This document shows, in pieces, positions 34,561 to 45,830 of a stretch of DNA of 64,000 nucleotides; positions within the stretch are counted from its first letter, which is position 1, and every line of letters begins with the position of its first letter. This stretch comes from Tipula vernalis (lineage: Eukaryota > Arthropoda > Insecta > Diptera > Tipulidae). The translations under genes and the position numbers were made by a program. The stretch is from NCBI GenBank assembly GCA_958295665.1, contig OY282559.1, forward strand, positions 273,556,047 to 273,620,046, read 5' to 3'. Under the pieces are notes generated by a model. The model saw only the letters and a list, made by a program, of their open reading frames with translations, ran no database searches and was not told the origin of the DNA.

Positions 34561-35439
34561 GTTAGGGTCTTATCGGTTTACAAACATATTATTCGGGCAT
34601 ACAGTAACAGTACAGTAAACTTTTAGTTTTAGTATCAGACCTAATTGTTTATACTGTTTTTAGTGAAATTAGTGTTCTTATGTGAATGTTTGTCACTGTC
34701 TAAAGCAAAGACTAAAGAATGAACAAAATTCAAAAACGCATAAATACCTTTTCGTTTGTCTACTTCGTTTATTTGACCTAAACACTTTAACATACGAGAA
34801 AAGGATGGATTAGAGAACAAACTTGTTTATCGCAACACTCGATAATTGCAACTATACTCTATAGTTTCATCATAAGAAGTTTAACTGTCGATTCGATTTC
34901 CCTTTAAAATTATTTCCGTTAAAATAATAATAAAAGTAAATGTACACATTGGATGCATCCATTGCAAAAACATCTATAATTCCAAGACAAACTATTACTT
35001 GTGATTGTCTGGTAATTGCTACTGAAGGTAGTATTGGTGACTAAATGATGACGGCAACGTCGTATATTACTTTACATTTATTTTCATACAAACACATATT
35101 TACTTTTTATTTGTACACTCTTGACAAAAATATTGTACCTTTTTGAATTCATTTTTGAATTTAATAAAAAAATTATTAAGATAATTTAAATTTAAAAGGT
35201 GTCTTAATATTAAAAATCGAATTGTGTCTTAATATTTTAATATTTAACATGTAGTAAAGCATTAAAATATGTACACTTATTCGTATTTTTTAACACAATG
35301 AAATGTGCCATTTTTTGGTCTAGAGTGTAATAAAAATAGGTTAGGTTAGGTTATAGATCTTTTTCCTTTTGTCAAAATATATGTACGACAAACATATGAC
35401 ATCTTGTTTTTGTGGCCCTTGTTATATAAAAATATATTT

Positions 35440-36845
35440 TAACAGAGCGCTCAAGATTAAAGACGTAAGTAATTTGTTTATAATCTCAATATTTCACGTC
35501 TAATAACCATTTTATTGCAGTCGGAGCTCGATAATTTAACGTGTCATGAGTACAAAAACGAATCGGGGAAGTACAATCTGAACAGCAAACGTGTATACAT
35601 AAGAAGCTACTGACCGAGCTCGATATTTATGATCGTATTGTGCGGTTCAAAAATTATATTGTAGCTATCATGAATAAGGATTTAGTTCCGGCCAAAGTTA
35701 TGGTCCCGTTTTTGGGCGTACGTACAACAAATCTAATCGACGAACAAAATTGTCACAAAGTTATCACGACAATAATGTGTTTTGTTGTAGAAGATTTAAT
35801 ACTCTGTCTGTTAATAGTTTTGTGGCAGTTGATGTATTTTTTTTAATTATGGTGAGTTGATTAAACGAGAACCTGGAACTTGAATGAAATGCTGATCACG
35901 ATATGGCCGACTATATCTACGACATTTAACGAGTGAATTAGTTTTTATTGTGGTATTTTAAGCGTTTTTGACATATTAACCGTTTATGATGAGGATGTTG
36001 TCCAGGTCGAAAATGTCCTCACTAAAATGACACTATTAACTGCGGTTGTTGTTATATCTCAAAACTTTATTCCTGATGAGAATTTAATTTGGTGTCCTGA
36101 ACAATTGATGACAGCCATTCGGCGCATGAGTTCATTATCTGCCTGTATCGTATCGTCATTTATCACAAATATGTACATCAAGAGTAACTGATCAATTTGG
36201 ACAATTGTTGCAACTGAAAGTGGTAACTACTAGTATTTTTGAGTTACATTAATTTTGTATTAAATTCATGTTATTCCAGATTCATCTTGTTAACGAATTA
36301 TAGTCCGATAGTTACGCCATTTGTCATGTACTTCTCTTTCCGGTCACGGGCTTTGGAGATTGTTGATTTTTTTCGTTTGATTGCGAAATGGATGTGCGAA
36401 AACATGGGAATCCAGATTGGCAGCTCACTAACAGTAATGAGGAGGAACAAATCACATCCCAACCAGTTTGCCAAACGAATCAATATACGCAGGTTGAAAA
36501 TGGTAAGACTGAATTATCACTGGTTCATTTCACCATGAAAAATCTGCAATAGAAAATGCCAAGTGGGGCCGCCATTTTGTGCAAGGGTTACGAAAACATG
36601 CTCTACAAGACTTGAATATAACGCGCGGTGGTGGAAGTTTCAATACTAATAATAATACGGCGACGGCCCAAAGCAAACAAATTGGTGGTGAACAACGTTG
36701 GATCAACAATGTATCTATCCACATTCAGTCCACCTGGATATTTACCATCAAGTATGGTGCACACTCCGCTGAGCAATATTCACCAACAGAGTCTGATACA
36801 TTCGCGGCATTCGGATGACTTCGATCGTGTGAAATTATGTTAAAT
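35440..36845 (+). pseudogene. Possible upstream exons of the degenerate zinc-finger gene
   Basis: Scattered coding-like pieces in different frames: ELDNLTCHEYKNESGKYNLN after an acceptor-like ttttattgcag (35519), NFIPDENLIWCPEQLMTAIR at about 36064, DWQLTNSNEEEQITSQPVCQ at about 36408 followed by a donor-like gtaaga, and HFVQGLRKHALQDLNITRGG with an Asn-rich run at about 36575-36660. They are in the same orientation as the zinc-finger exons at 38.3-39.3 kb. Grouping them as one gene is an inference. Confidence 0.35.
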
Positions 36846-38329
36846 TTGAATAATGCCAGCACGAATACACTACGAAGTACACTGCATAAGATTGCAAAGC
36901 ACCAAAAAAATTCATAGCTCTTGGCGTATATGTAGACCCATTTAATAAATTTCGTGTAGGTAAATAAAATAAACAACAAGGTATAATTTTTTTAAATATA
37001 TTAAAGAAGTAAAAGCCGTATGGAAGTACATTTCTTAGTAAACTATTCAGTTAGTGCTTCCATTAGGCATAAAACCTTTCCCAATGAACATGTAATTAAT
37101 AAAATAAATAATTCAATAATTAATAAATACAAATAAAATAAATAATGAATTTCATTTAAACAAAAAGGTCAGTCTTCGTTTAGTCAATTATCTCGAATAT
37201 GACGAATGACAGAACCATTGTTGTTATTGTAATTGGTTTTATTTTCCAACACAAAACCTACACATAAATACAAGCATAAATAGCTTTCGTTTGATTTGAT
37301 ATTATTATACGGCGTTGCCGTGATGTAAATTGTTGTTGTTTCCTATGTATTTTTTGTGTTTTTTTTTTTTTTCATATTTCATAGCACAAAACCAAAACAA
37401 ATTAGATTAGTGTTGGTTAGTTTTTTTTGAAGGCTTATATGTACACAACTAACACTATGGGCAGTCGTCACTTTGTACCTTTAAATTTCGTATAGTTAGT
37501 CTTGGAATTATAGATGTTTTTGATTCATTGCATTAAGATTTCACAAAAATGATTTTGTTGGTTTTAGTTGATAGCTAACTTACACACATTTAATAATATA
37601 TACTGAAGGGTGTATTGGTCGCTTCAAAAAACCATATAAAAAAAATTCAAATTTTTTTGTTTCTTACCACTACTAATTCCAGTTGATATCACACACTACT
37701 TAATATCAACTAACAATTGAGCATTTTACTCTCTGTTTTTTGCTCTTCTTCTACAACAAAACTCAATTTTACGAAATGTCAAAATCAAAACCATAACCTG
37801 CTAAAATTCAGGAGGTTATGATCAAAACTCAAAAATCGTGAAGTTGAAACACAATTAATTAATTAATTACAAGAAATTAAGGTAATTTTAAATGATTTTT
37901 AAAGTAATTTATATTAGTTTACGTGATTTAAAATTTTATATGTGCTGTTATAATTTCTTTTTTTAATTTTTAGGTATCAACACAACTTGTAAATAGTAAT
38001 CTGTGTAACTACATATTTCGGATTAATTCACAGTTTAAAAACAGCGAAACATATTAATATCTTATGTTTTTCTTTCGATCAATTAGAAAAAGAAATTACT
38101 GTTAAGTTAAAACGAAAGTACGAATCAAAACGTTACAAATCGGAAAATCGTTTTTCACCAAAAAAAACTAAAAATGGAGCAACAATATGTAGAAGCTCAA
38201 CAATCAAATATGAGTATGTGCAGGACATAAAACTTCTAACTTCGGACGATAATGATGCGGAGAATGATAGTGCGGCTGAATCCCAAAACGACCATGCAAT
38301 TTAACTTACGTTTTACATTGTTTGTTTTA
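36846..38329. other. Sequence between the possible gene pieces
   Basis: AT-rich; would be intron if the two coding groups belong together. Around 38090-38300 a plus-strand reading (MEQQYVEAQQSNMSM) may be a further eroded exon ending before an acceptor-like tttgttttag at 38331. Confidence 0.35.
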
Positions 38330-39290
38330 GTTCCATGGCGGAGATTCGCGGGAGGATGTTAAAAAGGAAACGACTGATGGTGAATTGGCCGGTGGTGGTG
38401 GTCATTATTGCAATGTGTGTGGTGAATCATTTGCCGAAGCTTTAGATTTGTTAGCCCATGCCGAAGTGCATGCACGATGACAACCATTGAAATGGATGTT
38501 ATGCGGTGAGTCATTTCTAGAGGAATCAATTATTAAATCTCATATACGTATCGTGCACGCAAACTTCGTGCCACCTTTATGGTAAATTGTGTCGCGATAG
38601 TCGAACCCTATCGAAACATTTATGGGAACATTTCAGCGAAAAAAATCATTCCTGTTCGGCATATGGTTTCGCATCGAAATAAAACTGTTACGTGTGATAT
38701 GTGCGGAGAAGAATTTCCCGATGGACGCTCCCTCATGAATCATCGTCATTCGCATACGAATGTTACAGGGCAACAATTCCCTTGTCGCGAGAGTGGCAAA
38801 ATATTTGGTTCGCGTAGTTCACAACAAATTCATATACGTGTTCATACGGGTGAGAAACCTTACTGGTGCCGTTATTGTTGGAAAGCTTTTGCTGATTGTG
38901 GGACATTACGAAAATATGAAAGGATTCATACACGTGAAAAACCTTACGTTTGTTCAGAACATTACGATCACATCATTCGAGCCCTGACACCAAAAGGGGA
39001 AATTCCAATACACCTTATTACTGCCAAGTTTGTCACGAGTTATTTGTAATGTCACTAGATTTAATTCAACATTTAATTCAACACAGTGACATGAATACGG
39101 CCGTGAAGAGACAATCTTGCAATCGATGACGAATGTAGAACGGTGGAGAATTAATTATAATATTTGTCATATCAATGTGTATTCTATTTTATATTTATAG
39201 ACGGAGCCACGAAAATATAAACGGAGAAGGAAATTAAAACCGCACGAGTTGGAAAAATTTCGTGCCGAAAAAATGGCAAATTATTTTCGG
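38330..39290 (+). pseudogene. Degenerate C2H2 zinc-finger gene, last exons
   Basis: C2H2 finger proteins are usually DNA-binding transcription regulators. Finger remnants in order: YCNVCGESFAEALDLLAHAE (38407), an eroded finger near 38500, CDMCGEEFPDGRSLMNHRHSH (38695), CRESGKIFGSRSSQQIHIRVH with the second Cys replaced by Ser, CRYCWKAFADCGTLRKYERIH with a ligand His replaced by Tyr, and VCSEHYDHII, which loses the pattern at a frameshift. TGEKPY-type linkers are present. After an acceptor-like ttatatttatag (39199) comes EPRKYKRRRKLKPHELEKFR, a basic C-terminal block. Introns appear to be retained, so it looks like a duplicated-then-decayed gene rather than a retrocopy. Confidence 0.75.
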
Positions 39291-39299
39291 TTTTTATTT

Positions 39300-42200
39300 T
39301 GAGCATAATTTGCATTTTGATTTATATACCAATTAATATTCCAGTTACCAAAGTAAGACGGCAATAAAATAATATGAGAATGATACAAAAAAATTAAAAA
39401 GAAAAAATCTTTCTGTATACATTGTTTATTAGTTTAAAAATTAAATAATTATGTCAAAAATAGTTTCTAAGATTTTTTAATTACAAAAATAGTTTTTTAA
39501 TGCCTCAGAAGTTGACCAATAAGACGAAATATAAGGTTAAAAACTGTTAAGTCAAGCCTGATTGTTACCAATATTAGAAATTTATTTTGCGCTTATACAT
39601 GAAAGTATAGGTGATCGACAGATTATATAAATGAGTGAGAAAAACATACAAATTGTAGATAAAACAAAACAAACGAATTGTGGAGGGAGAATTGGGTATG
39701 TTAATAATGAAAAAAATTAATTGGGATTGGTTAGATGAGAGTATTTTTATTCTATTTTCGCACTAACACTTTCAACTATAAGGTATTAAATGTAAGAGGG
39801 TATCTGCGTGCTTCATCACTGAATCAGGCTTGTAGTATTACATTAGTGTTGGTTTTCTACACTGTATTCACAACCATATATATATACGCTGTCATTTCAC
39901 AAATATATTCATCAGTATAGATACTTCTACAGCATTAGTATACATTTGATTGGGCTTTCTAAAGAGAGAATTTTAGCAGGTTATGGTTTTGATTACACCA
40001 AACGAAAACAAATGATTGGTACACGTAAAAATTATTCATAAATTTTCCCCTTATACCATGTACAATACTATGAAGAGTAAAGAAAACACCCAATCATTAT
40101 TTTCGTAGGGGAATAAAATTATAAACCAAACAAACACAGTATATGAAAGCAATTAATCTTTGATAATTAACATTAAGGGGTCAATAAATTCGAACAATGA
40201 ACCGAGCTGGGCAAACCTAGACGGACGCGCCAGACTGAAGCATGAATGGCTAATAAGTTAGGCTCATAGTATTAGCCGTAACAAGCACTATTCTAGTTTT
40301 TCCAGCGAATTGAGAATTGGGAATTGATTTATTGTGATTTTTTAGTGTACATATTTTGATATTATTTTTTCCAATGTTTACTAAATTTTGGGGGAAAGTA
40401 GTCCCATTTCTTAGCAATTTTGATGGTTTTCCCCCTAAAAATTTGGTTGGGAATTATTTTTTCCCAAAACATGAATAAAATACCAATCGCTCAGTATGCT
40501 TTAGAAAAAATAAAACCAACCCTATACGCAAAATTTCGTATCTGATTAGAGAATCAAAATTGACACCACAAGTTTTATATGAAAATAATACATTCTCATA
40601 TACATACATGCATACATACTTTTATATTCTCATGCGTGAACCGAAATATTTTCTTGAATATTCATGATCACTTGTGCGCAATTGTATTGTTTGTCATTTC
40701 ATTTCATTGTGTTGCCCATTCCAAAGCAAAAATATGCTGCGCAGATTTTCACTTTGTAGTAAGCCGTTTAGCTAGCGAAAATTTATTTTTCATATTAGAA
40801 CATACATGCCTCTGTTTTATCTCTAGACATTTTTCACTGCATTTTTTGTATCTTCATGTATGATAAATGTGAAGCTAAATCTTGAAAGTTTACTATTTCA
40901 GCTTCTTGTTCGTTTGTCGCAATAGGCAGGCAATTTAACTACTGCATAAGAAATTTGCAAATTCAAGTTATCTGATCTGAAATTTTACGAAATTCGACAA
41001 ACCATTTTTTTTACGTCCGATATGTCTTTTGTTTTTAGAATTTAATTTCGCGTCAGGTGCATACTAGGCTTAAGGATATTAATACGTAAAAATCTAAATT
41101 TTTTGATATAATCAAAACATGCGAAATTACCGAGTCTCTACTACTTGCAGCCAAAATCCCGAGTTATGGAAATAACGATCCAAAATTCGAAAAGTCGTAG
41201 TAATATTTTTTACTTTAAATCTGGCACACTATTAACTCCTTTAATATGTCAGTGTCGAACATCTTTCATTGTAGCTTTTTCCTACAACTTTTTTATCACG
41301 AGCTTAAAAAACAGAAACTTCAAAAATTTAGGCGTAAAAAAACAAAAATAAAATACCAAAATATTAAAAATTTCTACTTAAAGGCCCTTCTGATTTCTAT
41401 TTTGGATTTTGAGTTATACATATTATAAATAACATTTGTGGCCACCTTTAGACCCACACAATTCTGGTTCAAGCTTTAAGAACATGTGTGCGAAGTATTA
41501 GAACTACACCATTTCGTCTTTTTTAGGTTTTTTTTTTTGCTGGAATATTTAGAAAACCTTTAGAAGAGAACCTTTTGAGAAATGACATCATATACTGTGT
41601 TTCATTTATTTCGTTTGTTAACTGCAAATCTAATCTATGATTTCGGACCTTCGTGCTTCATGTTATCGATTCTGGCTTTACGGATAATTTCGAAACTTCA
41701 AATATGAGCATAATATTTTCCCATAAGCTAGAAACTCTATGCAACGACAAAAATAAAATTTCATTTGTGTACGAATTGTCTGCGAATTTTCTAAATTGTC
41801 TACGTATTGTCTACACTGCCTACGTCGAAAACTAACTAACTAAAGTCGAATGCTAATGTCTACGCTATTGTCGACATTTACGTGTATACAATTTTCAAAT
41901 AGGTCTAGACACACAGACCTCAATCCGTTAAAATTCAGGTCTAATTTTTAACCGCGTACGATATATCTGTGAAGTTAGCCCGAAAATTATCCCAGAAAAG
42001 TGTGTTGGCAACATTAATATATAATGATACAACAATATCACGATGTTTTACCTGTCATCCCAAAAAAATATATCTATCCTGACATTATTTAGTGTCACCC
42101 CGGGAAAAAACTATCATGCTATTTTTATATCATCCCGAAGAAACTATCGTGACAGTATTTATCCCGAAAAAATGTTTTTACAAGATATATGAGATATATA

Positions 42201-42390
42201 AGTTAATAACATGTAAAAATATTTTTTGGGATAAATGTATACGGATATTTTTTGTGTTTTCTAGCCAATAGCTGCACATTTTCAATACGAAAAGCGGAGC
42301 AATAGTTAAACGTAAGTTGTAATTCCAAGAATTGGTAGAACAAACCATAACAAGCACAATTATAAAAAATCTAAATCCAACTAGGATTCT
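39300..42390. other. AT-rich intergenic sequence
   Basis: No recognisable gene. Near 41967 the string GAAGTTAGCCCGAA matches the terminal motif of the 1.0-kb element at 47322, so a solo end or truncated relative lies here. Confidence 0.45.
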
Positions 42391-42403
42391 TACAAGTCAT
42401 ACA

Positions 42404-43079
42404 AAATATGTATACAGCTTGCTTATGGCCACAGTAAAAAAAAACTTGTATTAGCCGTTAGGTAGTTATAGTCCCTTGAAGTCATATAAGATATCAATTA
42501 ACGAGCACGGCTTGGTATAGGTTTTGTAGGCCATAGATACAGCTTGCTTATGACCACAGCAAACAAAAATTGTATTAGCCGTTAGGTAGATATAGTCCCT
42601 TGAAGTCATATTAGATATCAATTAACGAGCACGGCTTGGTATAGATTTTGTAGGCCATAGATACAGCTTGCTTATGGCCACAGTAAAAAAAAAATTGTAT
42701 TAGCCGTTAGGCAGATACAGTCTCTTGAAATCATATAAGATATCAATTAACGAGCACGGCTTGGTATAGATTTTGTAGGCCATGAATACAGCTTGCTTAT
42801 GGCCACAGTAAAAAAATATTGTATTAGCCGTTAGGTAGATATAGTCCCTTGAAGTCATATAAGATATCAATTAACGAGCACGGCTTGGTATAGATTTTGT
42901 AGGCTATAGATACAGCTTTATTATGATTAAAAAAAATTGTATTAGCCGGTAGGCAGATATAGTCTCTTGAAGCCATATAAGATATCAATTAACGAGCACG
43001 GCTTGGTATAGGTTTTGTATGCTATGAATACAGCTTACTTATGGCCATAGTAAAAAAAAATTGTATTAGCCGTTAGGTA
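42404..43079 (+). repeat. ~124-bp satellite, direct array, part 1 (5-6 monomers)
   Basis: The monomer contains atacagcttgcttatggcca, cagtaaaaaaaaattgtatt, agccgttaggtagatatagt, cccttgaagtcatataagat, atcaattaacgagcacggct and tggtataggttttgtaggcc. Units are about 90-98% similar by eye; the poly(A) stretch varies in length. Confidence 0.95.
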
Positions 43080-43170
43080 GTTATAGTCCATCTCTATTAG
43101 TACGATTCGCTAGTACTTAAATCACAGCACATTCTGTATATATAGAATGTAAATTGTGGTATAATCAGTC

Positions 43171-43263
43171 CATTCGCCGCGGCCTGATGAGAAGATTGTT
43201 TTTGTCATAATCATAAGCTCTTCAGTTCGAAACTGGATTGGATTCTCTTACATTCTTCGAAAC
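43171..43263 (+). ncRNA. Hammerhead-like ribozyme core, repeat 1
   Basis: CTGATGA at 43184-43190 is followed by GAAGATTG, a 52-base loop, CATTCTTC (one mismatch to a perfect 8-bp stem) and GAAAC at 43259-43263. These are the conserved strands and stem II of a hammerhead. The expected cleavage triplet is TTC here, and stems I and III are not convincing. Confidence 0.35.
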
Positions 43264-43597
43264 ATATTAAAATCATTTAATTAAATAAATAGAATTATGT
43301 CTATTAGTCGGTTTCGTTGAATTACTGTTCGTAAATACTAATATACTTCTCGTGTTAATCGAAACACAATTAAAATGGTCTAACCACCGGTAGCATATTA
43401 GAAATTACATGAATTAATTAACATTCAACAAAAACATTGATAAAACAGTAAAAATTAGCTTACACACAGAGCAGTGTGAATATCGTGAAGAGGAAAAAAA
43501 TTGTGAGAGAATTAATCTGTATTAGTACGATTCGCTAGTACTTAAATCACAGCACATTCTGTATATATAGAATGTAAATTGTGGTATAATCAGTCCA

Positions 43598-43688
43598 GTC
43601 GCCGCGGCCTGATGAGAAGATTGATTTTTTCATAATCATAAGCTCTTCAGTTCGAAACGGGATTGGATTCTCTTACAATCTTCGAAAC
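43598..43688 (+). ncRNA. Hammerhead-like ribozyme core, repeat 2
   Basis: GTC at 43598-43600 is followed by GCCGCGGC, CTGATGA (43609-43615), GAAGATTG, a 52-base loop, CAATCTTC (perfect 8-bp stem II) and GAAAC (43684-43688). The GTC triplet, core strands and stem II match hammerhead rules. The self-complementary GCCGCGGC would have to serve as stem I with an almost absent loop, or pair between two molecules; stem III has only about two pairs. Activity is therefore uncertain. Confidence 0.45.
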
Positions 43689-43700
43689 ATATTAAAATCA

Positions 43701-44345
43701 GTTATAGTCCCTTGAAGTCATATAAGATATCAATTAACGAGCACGGCTTGGTATAGGTTTTGTAGGCCATAGATACAGCTTGCTTATGACCACAGTAAAA
43801 AAAAATTGTATTAGCCGTTAGGTAGATATAGTCCCTTGAAGTCATATAAGATATCAATTAACCAGCACGGCTTGGTATAGGTTTTGTAGGCCATAGATAC
43901 AGCTTGCTTATGACCACAGTAAACAAGAATTGTATTAGCCGTTAGGCAGATATAGTCCCTTGAAGTCTTATAAGATATCAATTAACGAGCACGGCTTGGT
44001 ATAGATTTTGTAGGCTATAGATACAGCTTTATTATGAGTAAAAAATATTGTATTAGCCGTTAGGCAGATATAGTCTCTTGAAGTCATATAAGATATCAAT
44101 TAACGAGCACGGCTTGGTATAGGTTTTGTATGCTATGAATACAGCTTGCTTATGACCACAGTAAAAAAAAAAATTGTATTAGCCGTTAGGTAGATATAGT
44201 CTCTTGAAGTCATATTAGATATCAATTAACGAGCACGGCTTGGTATAGGTTTTGTAGGCCATAGATACAGCTTGCTTATGGCCACAGTAAAAAAAAATTG
44301 TATTAGCCGTTAGGTAAATATAGTCTCTTGAAGTCATATTAGATA
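43701..44345 (+). repeat. ~124-bp satellite, direct array, part 2 (about 5 monomers)
   Basis: Continues the array in phase after the mini-element. The last monomer breaks at agatattagatataagatat, after which a 34-bp duplication (agatagatcaaaaaatagtt) leads into the unique centre. Confidence 0.95.
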
Positions 44346-45394
44346 TTAGATATAAGATATAAGGTATACTAGATAGATCAAAAAATAGTTTAGCTTAATC
44401 AAATAAGATAGATCAAAAAATAGTTTAGGTTAACAAATCTTAACCAAATTTTTAGTTTTAATACCTGCCACACGAGTTGAATTGATAAGAAAATACACGA
44501 AAAAAAATTTGACCAAATAATTTGCTTAATTTTTGCTGTTGCTTTGACTAGCGTTAACCACAACAAATACCTAACTCATTTTAGTTGAAAGCAATACACT
44601 TATTGACGATTGGACATCACAGATTCCACCTAGCGGAAATTTTTTGAACTGAACTAGCTGATAATTTGACGTTCGAAATAATTGTTGTAAAGAATTCCAA
44701 TTTTGAACTGTAAACAAAATTTTTACTTACCAGATTGCTAATAATTGTAAATAATTCATATTTTGGATTATAAAAACAATTTTTAATTACCGGATTGCAA
44801 TATTTTCTTTCGTCGCATTTATGAGAAATGTCATTTTGCCAGTTGCCTCATTTTAACTTTTTTCCTCGAGAGGCGCTTTCTCTACTTTTACAATCGTCAA
44901 TAGTAAATCTACCAAAGACTTAAAACATAAGTGCTTATTGGCGATTGGAAAACTGGAAAATGCGATATCTATCGGAAATAAGGTAAACCCTACGCTCTGC
45001 ATGAAATCACATTTTCCTCCATATAAATCATATGGAGAGTGAAACTACCGGAATTAAATTAAACCCTACCTACCTATCTTTCGCCGTTTTTCACAGCTAT
45101 ATCCGTTATTCGCTTTTTAACACAAAATGACTGACATCTGGTGGACGATATTGAAACTAGAGTTAAAGGTGAACAGCAATCAAAAAATACTTTATTGAAC
45201 CATTTAGTTATTGATTTCGGTACAAAAAAATTGTTTATTGCACATGAGATATACATTTATTACAATAAATTTAACCATAAACATTCTTTGGTTTCTACTT
45301 TAAAATCAGTGATAAATAGGTAAGTTCATGAAATTTTCTTAAATTAAAACCATAGAAAGTATTTGGTGTGGGATAGTGATTTGTGAAACCATAA
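44346..45394. other. Unique centre of the second fold-back structure
   Basis: About 1.05 kb between the inverted satellite arms. Apart from the exon-like frame at 45127-45311, I recognise nothing. Confidence 0.5.
45141..45311 (+). CDS. Exon-like frame with strong donor site, unknown product
   Basis: An open frame encodes a 57-residue segment containing TLLNHLVIDFGTKKLFIAHE and ends exactly before a consensus donor, AATAG|GTAAGT (donor at 45320). A polypyrimidine-AG acceptor-like ttttttcacag lies upstream at about 45100. It reads like an internal exon within the fold-back centre. If real it may be what remains of a gene carried by the element; no homologue comes to mind. Confidence 0.3.
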
Positions 45395-45830
45395 ACATAC
45401 AAAACCTATACCAAGCCGTGCTCGTTAATTGATATCTTATACTATATGACTCCAAGGGACTATATCTACCTAACGGCTAATACAATTTTTTTTACTGTGG
45501 CCATAAGCAAGCTGTATTCATGGCATACAAAATCTATACCAAGCTGTGCACGTTAATTAATATCTTATATGAATTCAAGGGACTATATCTATCTAACGGC
45601 TAATACAATTTTTTTTACTGTGGTCATAAGCAAGCTGTATTCAAGGCATACAAAACCAATACCAAGCCGTGCTCGTTAATTGATATCTTATATGACTTCA
45701 AGGGACTATATCTACCTAACGGCTAATACAATTTTTTTTTACTGTGGTCCTAAGCAAGCTGTATTAATGGCCTACAAAACCTATACCAAGCCGTGCTCGT
45801 TAATTGTATGTTAAATGACTTCAAGGGACC
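45395..45830 (-). repeat. ~124-bp satellite, inverted arm (about 3.5 monomers)
   Basis: Reverse complements of the 42.4-44.3 kb monomers (for example ccaagccgtgctcgttaatt), with slightly more divergence than within the left array. Confidence 0.95.

Larger units (their letters stand above)
32737..34645. mobile_element. 1.9-kb element with 79-bp terminal inverted repeats, carrying nested insertions
   Basis: The segment 32737-32815 (attaggtctg ... gtaaaccgataagac) recurs in inverted orientation at 34567-34645 with a few mismatches; a stretch of 40 bp around TATGCCCGAATAATATG is nearly perfect. Between the repeats lie a 155-bp MITE and a head-to-head Tc1 fragment. Target duplication not found. 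It could alternatively be an old inverted duplication that later received the inner elements. Confidence 0.65.
43090..43700. mobile_element. 611-bp LTR-like mini-element with 186-bp terminal direct repeats
   Basis: Two direct repeats of exactly 186 bp (43090-43275 and 43515-43700, about 96% identical) flank 239 bp of unique sequence. The satellite monomer in which it lies is cut and resumes in phase, with GTTATAGTCC on both sides (43080-43089, 43701-43710), a 10-bp target duplication that abuts the repeat boundaries exactly. No open frame of note, and no obvious primer site or purine tract. Each repeat contains a hammerhead-like core and a pol III B-box-like GTTCGAAAC. It could be a retrozyme, a miniature Penelope-type unit, or a very short LTR derivative (TRIM). 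Confidence 0.85.

Noticed and set aside
35339..35356. Three TTAGG-like units resembling the insect telomere repeat
   Set aside because: Only about three copies in an internal AT-rich region; too short for a telomeric tract.
36298..36979. Minus-strand frames 36298-36483, 36530-36724 and 36725-36979
   Set aside because: They are antisense to the plus-strand coding-like pieces of the degenerate gene and have no independent support.
43184..43221. Alternative hammerhead pairing using the first CGAAAC at 43218
   Set aside because: Stem II would have only three pairs and stem I none, although a GTC with five complementary bases lies upstream. The downstream GAAA with the 8-bp stem is much better.
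43173..43225. tRNA gene or tRNA-derived SINE, from an A-box-like GGCCTGATGAG and a B-box-like GTTCGAAAC
   Set aside because: The T-arm folds, but there is no acceptor stem and no proper anticodon arm, and about 90 bp of repeat lies upstream of the A-box-like string, unlike a SINE. Pol III promotion is not excluded.
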